Positions 42,417-52,146 of a DNA stretch of 64,000 nt are shown here, in pieces. The stretch covers positions 310,001 to 374,000 of the forward strand of contig CADCKQ010000002.1 of assembly GCA_902802045.1 (NCBI GenBank), given 5' to 3'. A program made the translations under genes and the position numbers. This stretch comes from Oscillospiraceae bacterium (GTDB lineage Bacteria; Bacillota; Clostridia; Oscillospirales; Oscillospiraceae). How positions within the stretch are numbered: position 1 is the first letter of the stretch; every line of letters begins with the position of its first letter. The notes under the pieces are model-generated. The model did not search any database. It had not been told where the DNA came from and saw only the letters and a list, made by a program, of their open reading frames with translations.

Positions 42417-44492
42417 TTACGCTTCGGGAGTATCTTCAGCAGCAGGAGCTTCCTCAGCTGCGGGGGCATCTTCCTCGGGCAGAACGCCGGAAGCCTCGCC
42501 TGTCTCAGAGACTTCATACACGAGCTCTTCAGCACTTTCGCCTTCAGGCAGGGGCTCGGGTTCCTTCTCGGAAGGAAGCAGCGCGCGGATGGAAAGAGAG
42601 ACCTTCTGTTTCTCATTGTCGATGGCGGTGATCTTAACTCTGACGACATCTCCGACCTTTACTACATCTTCGCACTTGTCAACTCTTCTGTTCGCGAGCT
42701 GAGAGATGTGGATAAGTCCGTCAACTCCCGGAACTATCTCTGCAAAAGCGCCGAAGCTCATGAGCTTGACGACTTTGGCATCGCACTCGCTGCCGACCTG
42801 ATACGCGTTCGTGAAGACCTTCCAGGGATCTGCCTCGGGATCTTTGTATCCGAGGGAGATGCGGTGTTTGTCTTTGTCGAAGTTTATGACATAAGTCTCG
42901 ACCTCATCGCCCACAGCAAGAACATCCTCGGGCTTTTTGATCCTTGTCCAGGACAGCTCCGAGACATGGATCATTCCGTCTATTCCGCCGATATCGACGA
43001 ACGCGCCGTAGCTCGTCATGGACTTTACGATACCCTTGAGCTTCTGGCCGACTTCGATGTTGTCCCAGAGGCTGGCGATGCGCTCACGACGCTCAGCCTG
43101 CGATACGCGTCTGATTGAGCCGACAACGCGTTTGCGAGCCTTATTGACTTCTGTTATTTTAAGCTTGACCTTCTCTTTCAGAAGCTGGCCGAGATCCGCG
43201 TCTCTGGGCAGGTCAGTCTGCGAGGCAGGAACAAATACCCTTACACCGCCGACATTGACAACAACGCCGCCCTTATTCTCCTCAACAACGGTTCCCTCAA
43301 CAGGGTCTCCGGACTCTGCCGCGTCTTCAAGGTTAGTCCAGCCTTTTGCAGCATCGAGACGTTTCTTGGAGAGCATTGCAGTCCCCTCGACATCATTGAC
43401 TCTGACAACAACAGCTTCGATCTGATCTCCGACTTTTACGGCATCTTCAACTTTTATACCGTCGTCAGTGAATTCCGTGGTCGGAATAAATCCGGAATAC
43501 TTCGCACCCAAGTCTACACTGATCTCGGTTCCGGTAATAGCAGCTACTACGCCCGTTACTTTATCTCCGTTATAGATTGTTTTCAAAGAATCCTCGAGCA
43601 TTTCATCGAATGAAAGCTCAGTGTCATTTTCGGCTTTTTTGATTTCCTCGTTCATAGCCTTTATTACCTCCTTAATTACCCGCTCGGGGGTTGAAGCACC
43701 TGCCGTGACTCCGACTGTATCGAAGTTCCTCAGTTCATTGAGATCAAGCTCTTTCAGGTTCTCAATAAACAGGACTTTTCCGCACTTTGTTCTGCAGATA
43801 TCGGCGAGATGGACGCTGTTGGCACTGTGTCTGCCTCCGATCACGACCATCGCATCACAAACCGATGCAAGATTTGCAGCTTCTTCCTGTCTTGTAAGAG
43901 TTGCAAAGCACATTGTATCAAATATTTTGGCGTTTGTACATCTTTTTTTTATTATTTTAATACAATCTTCGTAATTCTGTCGCAACGATGTAGTCTGCAC
44001 CACTGTCACTATGTTTTTTTCAGAAAACTCAGGGTTATCTTCCAGGAATGATTCTAGCTCCGCGGGATTTTCAAAAACCTCGTGCCCGCCGCACCAGCCG
44101 CAGGTGGCCAGGACCTCTGGGTGGTTTCTCGTTCCGATCACGAAAACGAATTCTCCATCTTTTTCAGCGCGGCTCACTATGTCGTGAATGTGTTTTACCT
44201 TCCCGCAGGTGGCATCTATAACTTCACTGCATATTGAGCCCAGTTTCTCGTATTCGTCTCTCGATATCCCGTGGGATCTTATGATGACGCTCTTTCCCTC
44301 GAGCTCCGGGCCTATCTCATGGACCACTTTGAGGCCCCTGCTTTCAAGTTCTCCGACGACATCTGCATTGTGTATTATTTCACCGTAGCTGCAGCAGTTT
44401 TCTTTTTCGGATACGAGCTTTTCAGCCATATCTACGGATCTCTTAACTCCTGCGCAGAAGCCAGCTGATCCGGCCACTTTGACTTTTTTCAT
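42417..44492 (-). CDS. IspH-ribosomal protein S1 fusion
   Basis: 691 residues. Residues 1-285 are 4-hydroxy-3-methylbut-2-enyl diphosphate reductase (MEP isoprenoid pathway), with the three 4Fe-4S cysteines Cys13, Cys96 and Cys195. Residues about 305-640 are four S1 RNA-binding domains (for example [57 protein letters not shown]), followed by an acidic Ala/Pro/Glu tail. The fusion is known from Clostridia. ATG overlaps the cmk stop (ATGA). An internal start for S1 alone near residue 280 (Met-Asn-Glu) is possible but unproven. Confidence 0.93.
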   Translation of the reverse strand: MKKVKVAGSAGFCAGVKRSVDMAEKLVSEKENCCSYGEIIHNADVVGELESRGLKVVHEIGPELEGKSVIIRSHGISRDEYEKLGSICSEVIDATCGKVKHIHDIVSRAEKDGEFVFVIGTRNHPEVLATCGWCGGHEVFENPAELESFLEDNPEFSEKNIVTVVQTTSLRQNYEDCIKIIKKRCTNAKIFDTMCFATLTRQEEAANLASVCDAMVVIGGRHSANSVHLADICRTKCGKVLFIENLKELDLNELRNFDTVGVTAGASTPERVIKEVIKAMNEEIKKAENDTELSFDEMLEDSLKTIYNGDKVTGVVAAITGTEISVDLGAKYSGFIPTTEFTDDGIKVEDAVKVGDQIEAVVVRVNDVEGTAMLSKKRLDAAKGWTNLEDAAESGDPVEGTVVEENKGGVVVNVGGVRVFVPASQTDLPRDADLGQLLKEKVKLKITEVNKARKRVVGSIRRVSQAERRERIASLWDNIEVGQKLKGIVKSMTSYGAFVDIGGIDGMIHVSELSWTRIKKPEDVLAVGDEVETYVINFDKDKHRISLGYKDPEADPWKVFTNAYQVGSECDAKVVKLMSFGAFAEIVPGVDGLIHISQLANRRVDKCEDVVKVGDVVRVKITAIDNEKQKVSLSIRALLPSEKEPEPLPEGESAEELVYEVSETGEASGVLPEEDAPAAEEAPAAEDTPEA

Positions 44493-45181
44493 AAGTTTTC
44501 CTTTATGACTCCGGTTATAAGCTCGAACAGCACCTCAAAGCTTGCCTCGAAATCGAGATCCGTCGTATCCACGATAACAGCGTCTTCCGCAGGCTTTAAG
44601 GGGGCTGCAGCGCGTGAAGAATCCTGGGCGTCCCTGTATTTCATGTCCTCCAGAACGCTCTCGAAATCACTCTCTATACCCTTTGCCTGCAGCTCGAGCA
44701 GCCTTCTCTTCGCTCTTGCTTCAGCGGAAGCTGTCAGAAAGATCTTGATATCCGCCTCGGGCAGAACGACTGTTCCTATGTCGCGCCCGTCCATGACAAC
44801 GTTGTTTCTGTCGGCTATATCTCTCTGCATTTTGAGAAGAAATTCTCTCACCTTTGCGTGGGCAGATACATCGGATGCGCAGATTGATATCTCTGGGAGC
44901 CTTATCTCCGCAGAAACATCTTCTCCGCTTAAGTACATTCTCTGTTCGCCTTCAGCGTTATACTTGAGCTCTATAGAAATATCCCGGAGAACATCCATAA
45001 CGGCAGATTCATCCTTGCAGTTTACATTTTGTCTGTGGCATGCAAGGCCGAGACTGCGGTATATAGCGCCGGTATCCGCATATATAAAGCCGAATGCCTC
45101 AGCAATTCTTTTTGCCTGGGTGCTCTTGCCCGCTCCCGAAGGTCCGTCTATCGCAACAGAAATATAATTATTGTATTTCAT
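44489..45181 (-). CDS. cmk: Cytidylate kinase
   Basis: 230 residues from ATG 45181, which has AAAGGAGAG upstream. It phosphorylates CMP and dCMP with ATP. P-loop [16 protein letters not shown] near residue 11, the [12 protein letters not shown] substrate loop, [31 protein letters not shown] (LID and nucleotide binding) and a C-terminal [10 protein letters not shown] are intact. It overlaps the HI0933 gene by 14 bases and ispH by four. Cmk next to rpsA is a common bacterial pairing. Confidence 0.94.
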   Translation of the reverse strand: MKYNNYISVAIDGPSGAGKSTQAKRIAEAFGFIYADTGAIYRSLGLACHRQNVNCKDESAVMDVLRDISIELKYNAEGEQRMYLSGEDVSAEIRLPEISICASDVSAHAKVREFLLKMQRDIADRNNVVMDGRDIGTVVLPEADIKIFLTASAEARAKRRLLELQAKGIESDFESVLEDMKYRDAQDSSRAAAPLKPAEDAVIVDTTDLDFEASFEVLFELITGVIKENL

Positions 45182-46427
45182 CTTTCTCTCCTTTGACTGC
45201 CCTTCCTGCAGCACGGCCTGTCGACCACGCTATCTGAAGGTTGTATCCGCCTGTATATGCATCCAGATCGAGAACTTCACCTGCAAAATAAAGTCCCGGT
45301 ACTTTTTTGGACTCCATTGTCCTGGGGTTGATCTCCTTTGTATCCACTCCGCCCGAAGTGACTATTGCCTCTTCCGCAGGCCTTTTTCCGGTAATGCTCA
45401 GCGGAAACGCCTTCATAAGTCTCAACAGTCTCTTTCTCTGCTCGCGGGTGACCGAATTAGTCTTCATATCCCCTTCTATGCCCGTGAGTGAGACCAGAAC
45501 AGGTGCAAGACTTGAAGGCACCAGATCGTTTAGCGAGTTTTTGAATTCCCTGTTGGAATACTTTTCAAAGTCTCTTAGTATTCTCGCGTCAAGCTTCTTC
45601 TCATCGAGCGCCGGCTTCAGATCTATTTCGAGCGTATACACCGATGATCCGAGGTCTCTGATCCTGGAGCTCGCCGTAAGTACCAGAGGGCCGGACACGC
45701 CGAAATGGGTAAAGAGCATCTCTCCGAGTTCCTTGAAGACCAGTTTTCCGTCTTCGAAGAGAGAAAGCGTGACATTTCGAAGAGATAGTCCCTGAAGTTC
45801 TCTGCAATACTCCTCACTGCATTCAAGAGGAACCAGCGAGGGCTGAAGCTTTGTTACGTTCATTCCCGCTTTTGCGGCAAAGCGGTAACCGTCTCCCGTT
45901 GAACCTGTCAGCGGATACGAAAGGCCGCCTGTGCATATTACGACGGAATGAGCTCTAATGATCCCCGAACCTGTTTTTGCTCCGGAAACTCTGCCGCCCT
46001 CTGTGAGGATCTCTGTCGCCTTTTCGTGAATGACCCTTACTCCTGCTTGTCTGCACTGCCCAGCGAGCAAGTCCGCAACGTCGTTCGCGTTGTCGCTCTG
46101 AGGAAAAACACGGTTTCCTCTCTCCGTCTTTAAAGGAAGTCCCCTGCTCTCGAAAAACTCCATCACCTTCGATGGCGGGAAGGCATTGAGACTGCTGTAG
46201 AGAAATCGCCCGTCCCCGGGAATATTGGAGAGCACCTCTCTGATCTCACAGTTATTTGTAACATTGCATCTGCCCTTGCCCGTTATTCTGAGCTTTCTTC
46301 CGAGCTTTGCGTTTGGCTCGAGCAGGACCGTATCAAGGCCTCTTTCGGCAGAGTTCAGGCTGCACATGAGTCCCGCCGCTCCGCCTCCGACGACAAGAAC
46401 GTCGCATACGGTATCACTCATAGACAT
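45168..46427 (-). CDS. HI0933-family FAD-dependent flavoprotein
   Basis: 419 residues. An N-terminal dinucleotide fold VCDVLVVGGGAAGLMCS binds FAD; GRKLRITGKGRCNVTNN, GRFLYSSLNAFP and VICTGGLSYPLTGSTGDGY follow; the C-terminus has TSGGVDTKEINPRTMESKKVPGLYFAGEVLDLDAYTGGYNLQIAWSTGRAAG. Related enzymes include bile-acid reductases (BaiN) and uncharacterised oxidoreductases; the substrate is unknown. ATG 46427 has GGAG eight bases upstream and overlaps the rpiR-type gene by 14 bases; ATG 46421 is the alternative. Confidence 0.85.
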   Translation of the reverse strand: MSMSDTVCDVLVVGGGAAGLMCSLNSAERGLDTVLLEPNAKLGRKLRITGKGRCNVTNNCEIREVLSNIPGDGRFLYSSLNAFPPSKVMEFFESRGLPLKTERGNRVFPQSDNANDVADLLAGQCRQAGVRVIHEKATEILTEGGRVSGAKTGSGIIRAHSVVICTGGLSYPLTGSTGDGYRFAAKAGMNVTKLQPSLVPLECSEEYCRELQGLSLRNVTLSLFEDGKLVFKELGEMLFTHFGVSGPLVLTASSRIRDLGSSVYTLEIDLKPALDEKKLDARILRDFEKYSNREFKNSLNDLVPSSLAPVLVSLTGIEGDMKTNSVTREQRKRLLRLMKAFPLSITGKRPAEEAIVTSGGVDTKEINPRTMESKKVPGLYFAGEVLDLDAYTGGYNLQIAWSTGRAAGRAVKGEKDEIQ

Positions 46428-47265
46428 CCAGTTCGCTCCAGATACCCTCAAGCTTATTGAACATTTCAAGAGCGCTCTCCTGAAGTCTGCCAGCTGTGGC
46501 AACGATGAGCGCGTTTATGAGGCTCATCGGTGCAGCGAGAGAATCAAGGATCGATACCATATCGCTCTTTGCGAAGAGAGATATGTCCCCGTACTCGCAA
46601 AGCGGAGAGTTTTCATCGTTTGTAATAGCCAGAGTTTTCGCGCCGACACTTTTTGCGTATTTCATTGCCTCAGCTGTCTGTCTGGAATACCTTGGGAAGC
46701 TCATGGCTATCAGGAGATCACCTTCTCCGAGCCTGATCAGCTGCTCAAAGATCTGGTTGGCAGCGGTATCTCTGACGGTATGAACACCTTCCCTCAGAAG
46801 ATTCAGATAATATCCGAAAAAAGTGGCAAGCGATATCGACGTGCGCAGGCCTATTATATATATGTTTTTTGCGCCTATCACCTCATCCACTGCTCTCGTG
46901 AAATTATCGTTGTCATTCGCGGATACGATGGCGCTGATCCTGTCTATATCTGCCGCAGTCACTCTTTTGAGTATCTGTCTGTCATCCGTAAGGTAGCGGG
47001 CGGCTTCGATCCTCTGAACTGAAGTCAGTCTGCTTCTGACATCGTTCTGAAGAGCTCTTTTCATCTCGGGATAGCCTTCAAAGCCAAGATCGGCAGCAAA
47101 TCTGACCACAGTCGATTCGCTGATGCCGATCTCGTCGGCAAGCTTTCCCGCAGTCATAAAGGCTGCCTTGTCGTAATTGTCCCTGATGTAATCCGCTATC
47201 TTCTTCTGTCTTTTTGAAAAGCCCTGATATCGGTCTTCCAGAAGTTTCAATACATCGTTATCCAT
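46414..47265 (-). CDS. RpiR/MurR-family transcriptional regulator
   Basis: 283 residues. N-terminal HTH (about 1-77: RQKKIADYIRDNYDKAAFMTAGKLADEIGISESTVVRFAADLGFEGYPEMKRAL) and C-terminal SIS sugar-phosphate-binding domain (about 120-250: AKNIYIIGLRTSISLATFFGYYLNLL, DLLIAMSFPRYSRQTAEAMKYAKSVGAKTLAITN). ATG 47265 has GGAGG eight bases upstream; an upstream TTG is not needed. It is embedded between murF and the flavoprotein with overlaps on both sides. The likely ligand is an amino-sugar phosphate, as in MurR, but this is inferred. Confidence 0.88.
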   Translation of the reverse strand: MDNDVLKLLEDRYQGFSKRQKKIADYIRDNYDKAAFMTAGKLADEIGISESTVVRFAADLGFEGYPEMKRALQNDVRSRLTSVQRIEAARYLTDDRQILKRVTAADIDRISAIVSANDNDNFTRAVDEVIGAKNIYIIGLRTSISLATFFGYYLNLLREGVHTVRDTAANQIFEQLIRLGEGDLLIAMSFPRYSRQTAEAMKYAKSVGAKTLAITNDENSPLCEYGDISLFAKSDMVSILDSLAAPMSLINALIVATAGRLQESALEMFNKLEGIWSELDVYE

Positions 47266-48616
47266 CGCTGTTTCCTCCGCCAAGCTCTTTCAGTGCGTCT
47301 CTGACTTTAAAAAGTGCAGAATCACGCGAGGCCTTGATCAGTACGGTATCTCCTTTTTCTATCAGTCCGTCGAGCTTTAAAAGAAGCTCGTCTGTTGTAA
47401 CAAAACTTTGTTTCGGTCCTTCAAATGCCTCATATGCGTTATATGAAAGCATTCCTACTGTGATAAGAAGGTCTGCTCTACCGTTTGCATATCTTCCTAT
47501 GTCCGCATGCATGCTCTTTGTATTCTCGCCCAGTTCGAGCATATCCCCGAATATGAAGACTTTCCTGCCTTTGAAATTGCACATCGAGTCCAGAGAAGAT
47601 CTTGCAGAATTGGGATTTGCGTTATAGCAGTCGTCAATTAAGGAGATATATGAAGTCTCTATAAGATTGGACCTGCCTTCAAGGGCTTTGAAAGACCTTA
47701 TGCCTTTTATGATCTGATCGTCATCAAGGCCGAGAACAAAGCCGACGGAGGCAGCTTCAAGCGCTGCATACACCATATGGTTTCCAAAGCCCGGTATCTC
47801 TGCATGGAGCTCTCTGTCCAAATAAGTGATGCGGCAATCTATTGAATTCCCGTTTGGAACAATATTCGTCGCCCTTACATCCGCGTTTGAATGGAGGCCG
47901 TATCTTATTATCCTCTGGCGGCAGACCAGCTTGTCAAGGAGCGGGTCATCTCCGTTTACAACTGCAACGGCGTCGTCTCTCATGTAGTTCAGCATGGAAG
48001 TCTTCTCTCTGAAAACTCCCTCCGGGCTCTTAAGAAACTCCAGATGCGCGTGTCCCATTACGGTAAAAACCGCTATCGTAGGCCTTACCATAACAGCGAG
48101 ATGGCGCATCTCGTCAGGGTGGTTTATGCCCATTTCGACGACTGCGGCCTCATGCTCCGGACCTATTTGGGACATGGTCATCGGGACTCCGATAGTGTTG
48201 TTGAAGTTTTTATAGGTCTTCAGAGTACGGAATTTCCCGGAAATGACAGAGGCTATCATCTCTTTTCCGGTGGTCTTTCCGACGCTTCCGGTTATGCCTA
48301 TGACAGGGATGTCTATCGTTTCCCGAAATGCTGAAGTCAGCTTCTCCAGCGCCGCTTCCACATCCGGAACAACTATAACTGGCCCCTTGCAGCCCTCAGG
48401 CACATAATTTGCAAGGCAGCAGGCTGCTCCCTTTTCCAGAGCGGAAGAGATGAATCTGTGCCCGTCCGTATTGCTGCCTTTGAAAGCGACAAACAAATCG
48501 CCCTCAGAAACGGCTCTGGAGTCTATCTCGATTTTATTGATAATGCTGTTTTCGCCGCCTCCGAAGAGTTCCGCATCGCAGATCCCGGCAGCTTTATCCA
48601 CTGTAAATCCGATCAT
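47258..48616 (-). CDS. murF: UDP-N-acetylmuramoyl-tripeptide--D-alanyl-D-alanine ligase
   Basis: 452 residues. Adds D-Ala-D-Ala to the UDP-MurNAc-tripeptide in the cytoplasm. The N-terminal domain has EIDSRAVSEGDLFVAFKGSNTDGHRF; the ATP loop is GITGSVGKTTGKEMIA near residue 110; NFNNTIGVPMTM, EMGINHPDEM and LIDDCYNANPNS complete the Mur ligase set. It is first of the five overlapping genes ending in ispH-rpsA. No ddl or murE is adjacent. Confidence 0.93.
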   Translation of the reverse strand: MIGFTVDKAAGICDAELFGGGENSIINKIEIDSRAVSEGDLFVAFKGSNTDGHRFISSALEKGAACCLANYVPEGCKGPVIVVPDVEAALEKLTSAFRETIDIPVIGITGSVGKTTGKEMIASVISGKFRTLKTYKNFNNTIGVPMTMSQIGPEHEAAVVEMGINHPDEMRHLAVMVRPTIAVFTVMGHAHLEFLKSPEGVFREKTSMLNYMRDDAVAVVNGDDPLLDKLVCRQRIIRYGLHSNADVRATNIVPNGNSIDCRITYLDRELHAEIPGFGNHMVYAALEAASVGFVLGLDDDQIIKGIRSFKALEGRSNLIETSYISLIDDCYNANPNSARSSLDSMCNFKGRKVFIFGDMLELGENTKSMHADIGRYANGRADLLITVGMLSYNAYEAFEGPKQSFVTTDELLLKLDGLIEKGDTVLIKASRDSALFKVRDALKELGGGNSDG

Positions 48617-48744
48617 AAATAAATCACCGAAGAATTAATATAGCACATAATCAAGCTTTTTAAAATAAAATAATGCAAATTTATGGTGAAATGCAGGTTT
48701 AAATATGATAAGATAATCAAACTTAATGGTCAAAGGAAAAGCAT

Positions 48745-49731
48745 ATGCACTATATAGTTCTGGATCTGGAGTGGAATCAGGCAATGAGCTCCAAATCCTC
48801 AGTTTTCAATTATCTCCCCATTCATCTCGGCGGAGAGATCATAGAGATCGGCGCTGTTAGGCTCAATGAAGATTTCACTCCCGGAGAGGAGTTTACCATT
48901 GACGTAAAGCCTGTCTATTTCCGCAAGATGCATTACAAGGTAAAAAAGATAACCGGCTTTGACAAGGAAAGGCTCGAAAAGGGAGTTTCATTTCCGGAAG
49001 CACTTGACACATTCCGCAAATGGTGCGGAGACGGCGCGACATTTCTTACCTGGGGCAGCGACGACAGGCGTATCATGGAACAGAACATAATTATCCATGA
49101 TCTCGACTGGGATTGGATAGAGGACTGGATCAACCTTCAGGTAATTTACAATATAGAGACTGCCTCCGGCAGAAGCCAGAAATCCCTTGCGGCGGCCATG
49201 GAGCATTTCGGGATTGAGCAGACAAGGGTCGCTCACGACGCTCTCGGAGACGCGTACAATACTGCCCTTATCTGCAGCCATCTCAACATGCCGGAGGGCA
49301 TCAGACAGCTTCCTGACGCGGACCGTATCCTCTCCAGACAGGATACCGTCAGCCCGGAGATGAACGAGGATGAACAGGAGGGCGTGCTCAGTCACGAGTG
49401 TTATTCGAATTATTCCAGCAAGGCTGAGGTCTTCAGCGATGAAAAAATATCGTGTCTTTCCTGCCCCGTGTGCGGAAAGCCTCTGAGCGGCAGGAAATGG
49501 ATCAATCAGGGCGATCAGAGATATATGAATCTGTATACCTGCAGTGAAGACGGTTCATTCCTGGTCCGTATAAGGTTCAGGCGCGAGACAGAGACGAACA
49601 CCTGGTTTGCAAACCGTATAGTATACGAAGCCACAACAGAGATGGAAGATTATTACAAAACGAAATCGACCCTTGCAAGAAGAAGAGGGCGTGGCCATAA
49701 AAACAGAAAAACTCATCTCCCTGCGAAATGA
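48745..49731 (+). CDS. DEDDh-type 3'-5' exonuclease with C-terminal zinc-ribbon-like tail
   Basis: 328 residues. Exonuclease core 1-180: YIVLDLEWNQ with Asp7 and Glu9, EIIEIGAVRL, LTWGSDDRRIMEQN and AHDALGDAYNTA with the DEDDh His and last Asp. Residues about 215-300 hold two CXXC-like pairs (CLSCPVCGKPLSG) and a basic C-terminus, resembling a zinc ribbon. KapD/PolC-epsilon-like enzymes trim DNA or RNA; the substrate is not known. It is the only plus-strand gene in this part and ends near a minus-strand terminator. Confidence 0.8.
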   Translation: MHYIVLDLEWNQAMSSKSSVFNYLPIHLGGEIIEIGAVRLNEDFTPGEEFTIDVKPVYFRKMHYKVKKITGFDKERLEKGVSFPEALDTFRKWCGDGATFLTWGSDDRRIMEQNIIIHDLDWDWIEDWINLQVIYNIETASGRSQKSLAAAMEHFGIEQTRVAHDALGDAYNTALICSHLNMPEGIRQLPDADRILSRQDTVSPEMNEDEQEGVLSHECYSNYSSKAEVFSDEKISCLSCPVCGKPLSGRKWINQGDQRYMNLYTCSEDGSFLVRIRFRRETETNTWFANRIVYEATTEMEDYYKTKSTLARRRGRGHKNRKTHLPAK

Positions 49732-49744
49732 ACCGGAATGGAAC

Positions 49745-49775
49745 AATAAAAAAGACGCCCTGTAAAGGGCGTCTT
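49745..49775 (-). terminator. Terminator of the degV gene
   Basis: AAGACGCCC / GGGCGTCTT 9-bp stem with TTTTTT on the minus strand, 15 bases after the DegV stop. Its other face lies 20 bases after the exonuclease stop and could serve it weakly. Confidence 0.85.
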
Positions 49776-49790
49776 CTGATATTTATTGAT

Positions 49791-50675
49791 TTATTCCGGT
49801 CTTCTTCCGCCGCAGAGATAAAAAACCGTCAGAAGTCCGGGGCCGCAGTGTGCTCCTATTACAACTCCAAGTGATGTAATCGTTATATTACCGACCCCGG
49901 GAAATGCAGCTTTTATCCCGTCTCTGATCTTCTCCGCGTCCTCACGGCAGTCGGCCTGAAGAATATGTATCTCCCTTCCTTCTGCACCGGACTCGGACAG
50001 GTCATGAATCACTCCGTCAAGAATTGATTTTAAAGCGGCTTTTCTGCCTCTTGCTTTTTTTACAACATCCAGAGTTCCCTTGTCCGGAACATACAGCACC
50101 GGCTTGATATTCAGAAGAGAACCTACAAGCGCGGAAGCGTTTGATACTCTCCCGCCCGCCTTCAGATAGTTCAAATCATCCACAGTAAATCTGTGGGCTA
50201 TCTTAAGCTTGTTCTCCTCGCCCCACGCGATCACCTCTTCAAAGCCCATTCCCTGTTCTTTGCGCAGGACCATCTGCTCCACGAGCAGTCCGAGCCCGCC
50301 GGATATACAGAGCGTATCCATAATGTAGAGAGTCTGCTCCGGGAACTCCTCGCGGATAATCTCTGCCGCAAGGCCGGCATTTACAAAAGATGAAGACATC
50401 TCGCGGGACATATCGAGAAAGATCACATTCCTGCCTTCCTGCATGAGAGAGCGGAAAAACTCTTCATACTCGAATTCATTTATCATGGCGGTCTTTAAAA
50501 AGTCGCCTTTTCTCATGCCCTCATAAACCTTCTGCCGGCTCTCCTCGCGGCAATCGTCCTCGAATACGGTCTCACCGATCGAATAAGTATACGGGATAAA
50601 CGGGACCCCGTGGGCCTCAAGCCAGGTTCGCGGAAGGTCAGAAGTGGAAGAAGTTGCAATAATGTAATCAGTCAT
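49791..50675 (-). CDS. DegV family fatty-acid-binding protein
   Basis: 294 residues with the DegV pattern: IIATSSTSDLPRTWLEAHGVPFIPYTY near the N-terminus, SREMSSSFVNAGLAAE, ISGGLGLLVEQMV, FTVDDLNYLKAGGRVSNASALVGSLLNIKPVLYV and VIGAHCGPGLLTVFYL at the C-terminus. Related FakB proteins deliver fatty acids to a FakA kinase; a fakA-like (DAK) gene is not in the window, so the partner is elsewhere or absent. It is preceded by the flavodoxin and macro-domain genes on the same strand, with a gap of about 110 bases. Confidence 0.92.
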   Translation of the reverse strand: MTDYIIATSSTSDLPRTWLEAHGVPFIPYTYSIGETVFEDDCREESRQKVYEGMRKGDFLKTAMINEFEYEEFFRSLMQEGRNVIFLDMSREMSSSFVNAGLAAEIIREEFPEQTLYIMDTLCISGGLGLLVEQMVLRKEQGMGFEEVIAWGEENKLKIAHRFTVDDLNYLKAGGRVSNASALVGSLLNIKPVLYVPDKGTLDVVKKARGRKAALKSILDGVIHDLSESGAEGREIHILQADCREDAEKIRDGIKAAFPGVGNITITSLGVVIGAHCGPGLLTVFYLCGGRRPE

Positions 50676-50787
50676 AATTATCTCCTTAATGCTTTAGTGC
50701 CCGCGTATTCTACAGCGGACCGGAGATAAAAGCAAGCTTATATACAGATGATTACCGTTAATTGTTTATATTGTTTTATTTAACTGT

Positions 50788-51273
50788 TCATATATCGAGA
50801 GTATTCAGCCAGGCTCTGACTTCGGCTTCGCTTATTCTTGCTGTAACTCTTTTTCCTCCTGCGAAAACGGCACCGGGCGCGGAGTCTTTCAGTCCGTTCA
50901 CTGTCTCACCCATCCCGCTCATCCCTGAGGTTGCAAAAAGAACTATCTTTTTTCCCGATAGATCATACTGTTCAAGGAATGTATTTATTATCGTTGGCGC
51001 GACATACCACCAGATCGGAAAACCTATGATGATTGTGTCATAACAGGACATATCCTCAACTTTGCAATCCGACGCTATGGCAGGTCGGGAGGATTTATCC
51101 TTCATTTCTTTTGTCGTGCGGGAGTTTTCATCCATCCAGTTCAGATCCGCTCTCTTGTACGGAACTTCCGGCACTATCTCAAAAAGATCTGCATCTGCTG
51201 CTTTTGCAAAGACGGATGCGGCTCTTTTGGTAGTTCCGGTCGCGCTGAAATACGCTACCAGTGTTTTGCTCAT
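50788..51273 (-). CDS. Flavodoxin
   Basis: 161 residues from ATG 51273 (AAAGGAGAAAG upstream). N-terminal FMN phosphate loop KTLVAYFSATGTTKRAA, then YDTIIIGFPIWWYVAPTIINTFLEQY, the flavin ring loop, and FATSGMSGMGETVNGLK. It is the short Flavodoxin_4-type, an electron carrier or small-molecule reductase. It starts 40 bases after the macro-domain gene stop and may be co-transcribed with it. Confidence 0.9.
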   Translation of the reverse strand: MSKTLVAYFSATGTTKRAASVFAKAADADLFEIVPEVPYKRADLNWMDENSRTTKEMKDKSSRPAIASDCKVEDMSCYDTIIIGFPIWWYVAPTIINTFLEQYDLSGKKIVLFATSGMSGMGETVNGLKDSAPGAVFAGGKRVTARISEAEVRAWLNTLDI

Positions 51274-51313
51274 TTTCTTTCTCCTTTTATTATTGTTAAC
51301 AGTATCATCACTA

Positions 51314-52021
51314 TTACCAGTCATGATCTTCATAGACCCTTCGAACTCGCTCTATCTCGCTTTCAGAAAGCGGAGTATACCACTTCGCCTCGGATATCCT
51401 GTACCATCCGTCCATGAAAGACCTGAACCATACTCTCTTGTTTTCAGGGCGTATATCAACAAAAGCGTACATATCCGAATCCAGCCTGAAGGCAGCATAA
51501 TCTCTGTAATAACCCGCATAGTATAAGATCTTCGGCTTCCTTAACGCTTTCTCCCTGAGATCGAATCTCTCCTTTTTCTCTGCAAGGAAGACAGTTTCCA
51601 CATCATGCCTGTCCGCTTCAAGGAAGGCAATGTGCATAGCAGCTTCCTGCGGGAAATAATAGTAATTGGCCGAAAGAAAAGGCATTGCAATGCTCTTTAT
51701 TCCTCTTTTTTCGGCAATCTCGTAGATGCTGCGGTAAACGCTCCTTAATATGCCAAGCTCATCAAATATGCCGTAGTTCCACCTTGGAGATGCTGCCAGT
51801 ATCAAATACCCAAAAGGTAGTCCGCAGGGTTCTGTTTCGACTGCTTTGCCGACAGGAAGCATCCTCAGTTTCTTCAGCTCCGCAGAAAGACGCTCCCCGC
51901 CTCTGGCAGCAAGCTCTGAGAACACTTTTCCTTCCGATATGTCCAGTCTGTCTTCAACTCCCAATACTGCAGCATCGGCTTTCGTATTAAAGATATCATC
52001 GTTAGTGACAATATAAGACAT
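51314..52021 (-). CDS. Macro-domain-like protein
   Basis: 235 residues from ATG 52021 (AAGGGA six bases upstream). The first 160 residues follow the macro-domain layout: SYIVTNDDIFNTKADAAVLG, PVGKAVETEPCGLPFGYLILAAS, then IYEIAEKRGIKSIAMPFLSANYYYFPQEAAMHIA. These domains bind or hydrolyse ADP-ribose derivatives. The canonical NAAN segment is not recognisable, so the catalytic status is unclear. The last 70 residues (aromatic, about 165-235) are not assigned. Confidence 0.65.
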   Translation of the reverse strand: MSYIVTNDDIFNTKADAAVLGVEDRLDISEGKVFSELAARGGERLSAELKKLRMLPVGKAVETEPCGLPFGYLILAASPRWNYGIFDELGILRSVYRSIYEIAEKRGIKSIAMPFLSANYYYFPQEAAMHIAFLEADRHDVETVFLAEKKERFDLREKALRKPKILYYAGYYRDYAAFRLDSDMYAFVDIRPENKRVWFRSFMDGWYRISEAKWYTPLSESEIERVRRVYEDHDW

Positions 52022-52131
52022 AGGGTATCCCTTCATCAGTAAGGCTGTCTTTATTATGCTTCAGATTATATCAGACCTGCCGGTCAATTGATATATGAAT
52101 AATTAAAATGATTTAATCTGCCGGATTTATC

Positions 52132-52140
52132 TGATATAAT
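52132..52140 (+). promoter_or_regulatory. Extended -10 promoter immediately before a start codon
   Basis: TGATATAAT: perfect -10 (52135-52140) with TGN extension, only six bases before the ATG at 52147. A start at the usual distance would fall at or next to the ATG, suggesting a leaderless transcript. Confidence 0.6.
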
Positions 52141-52146
52141 AAAAGT

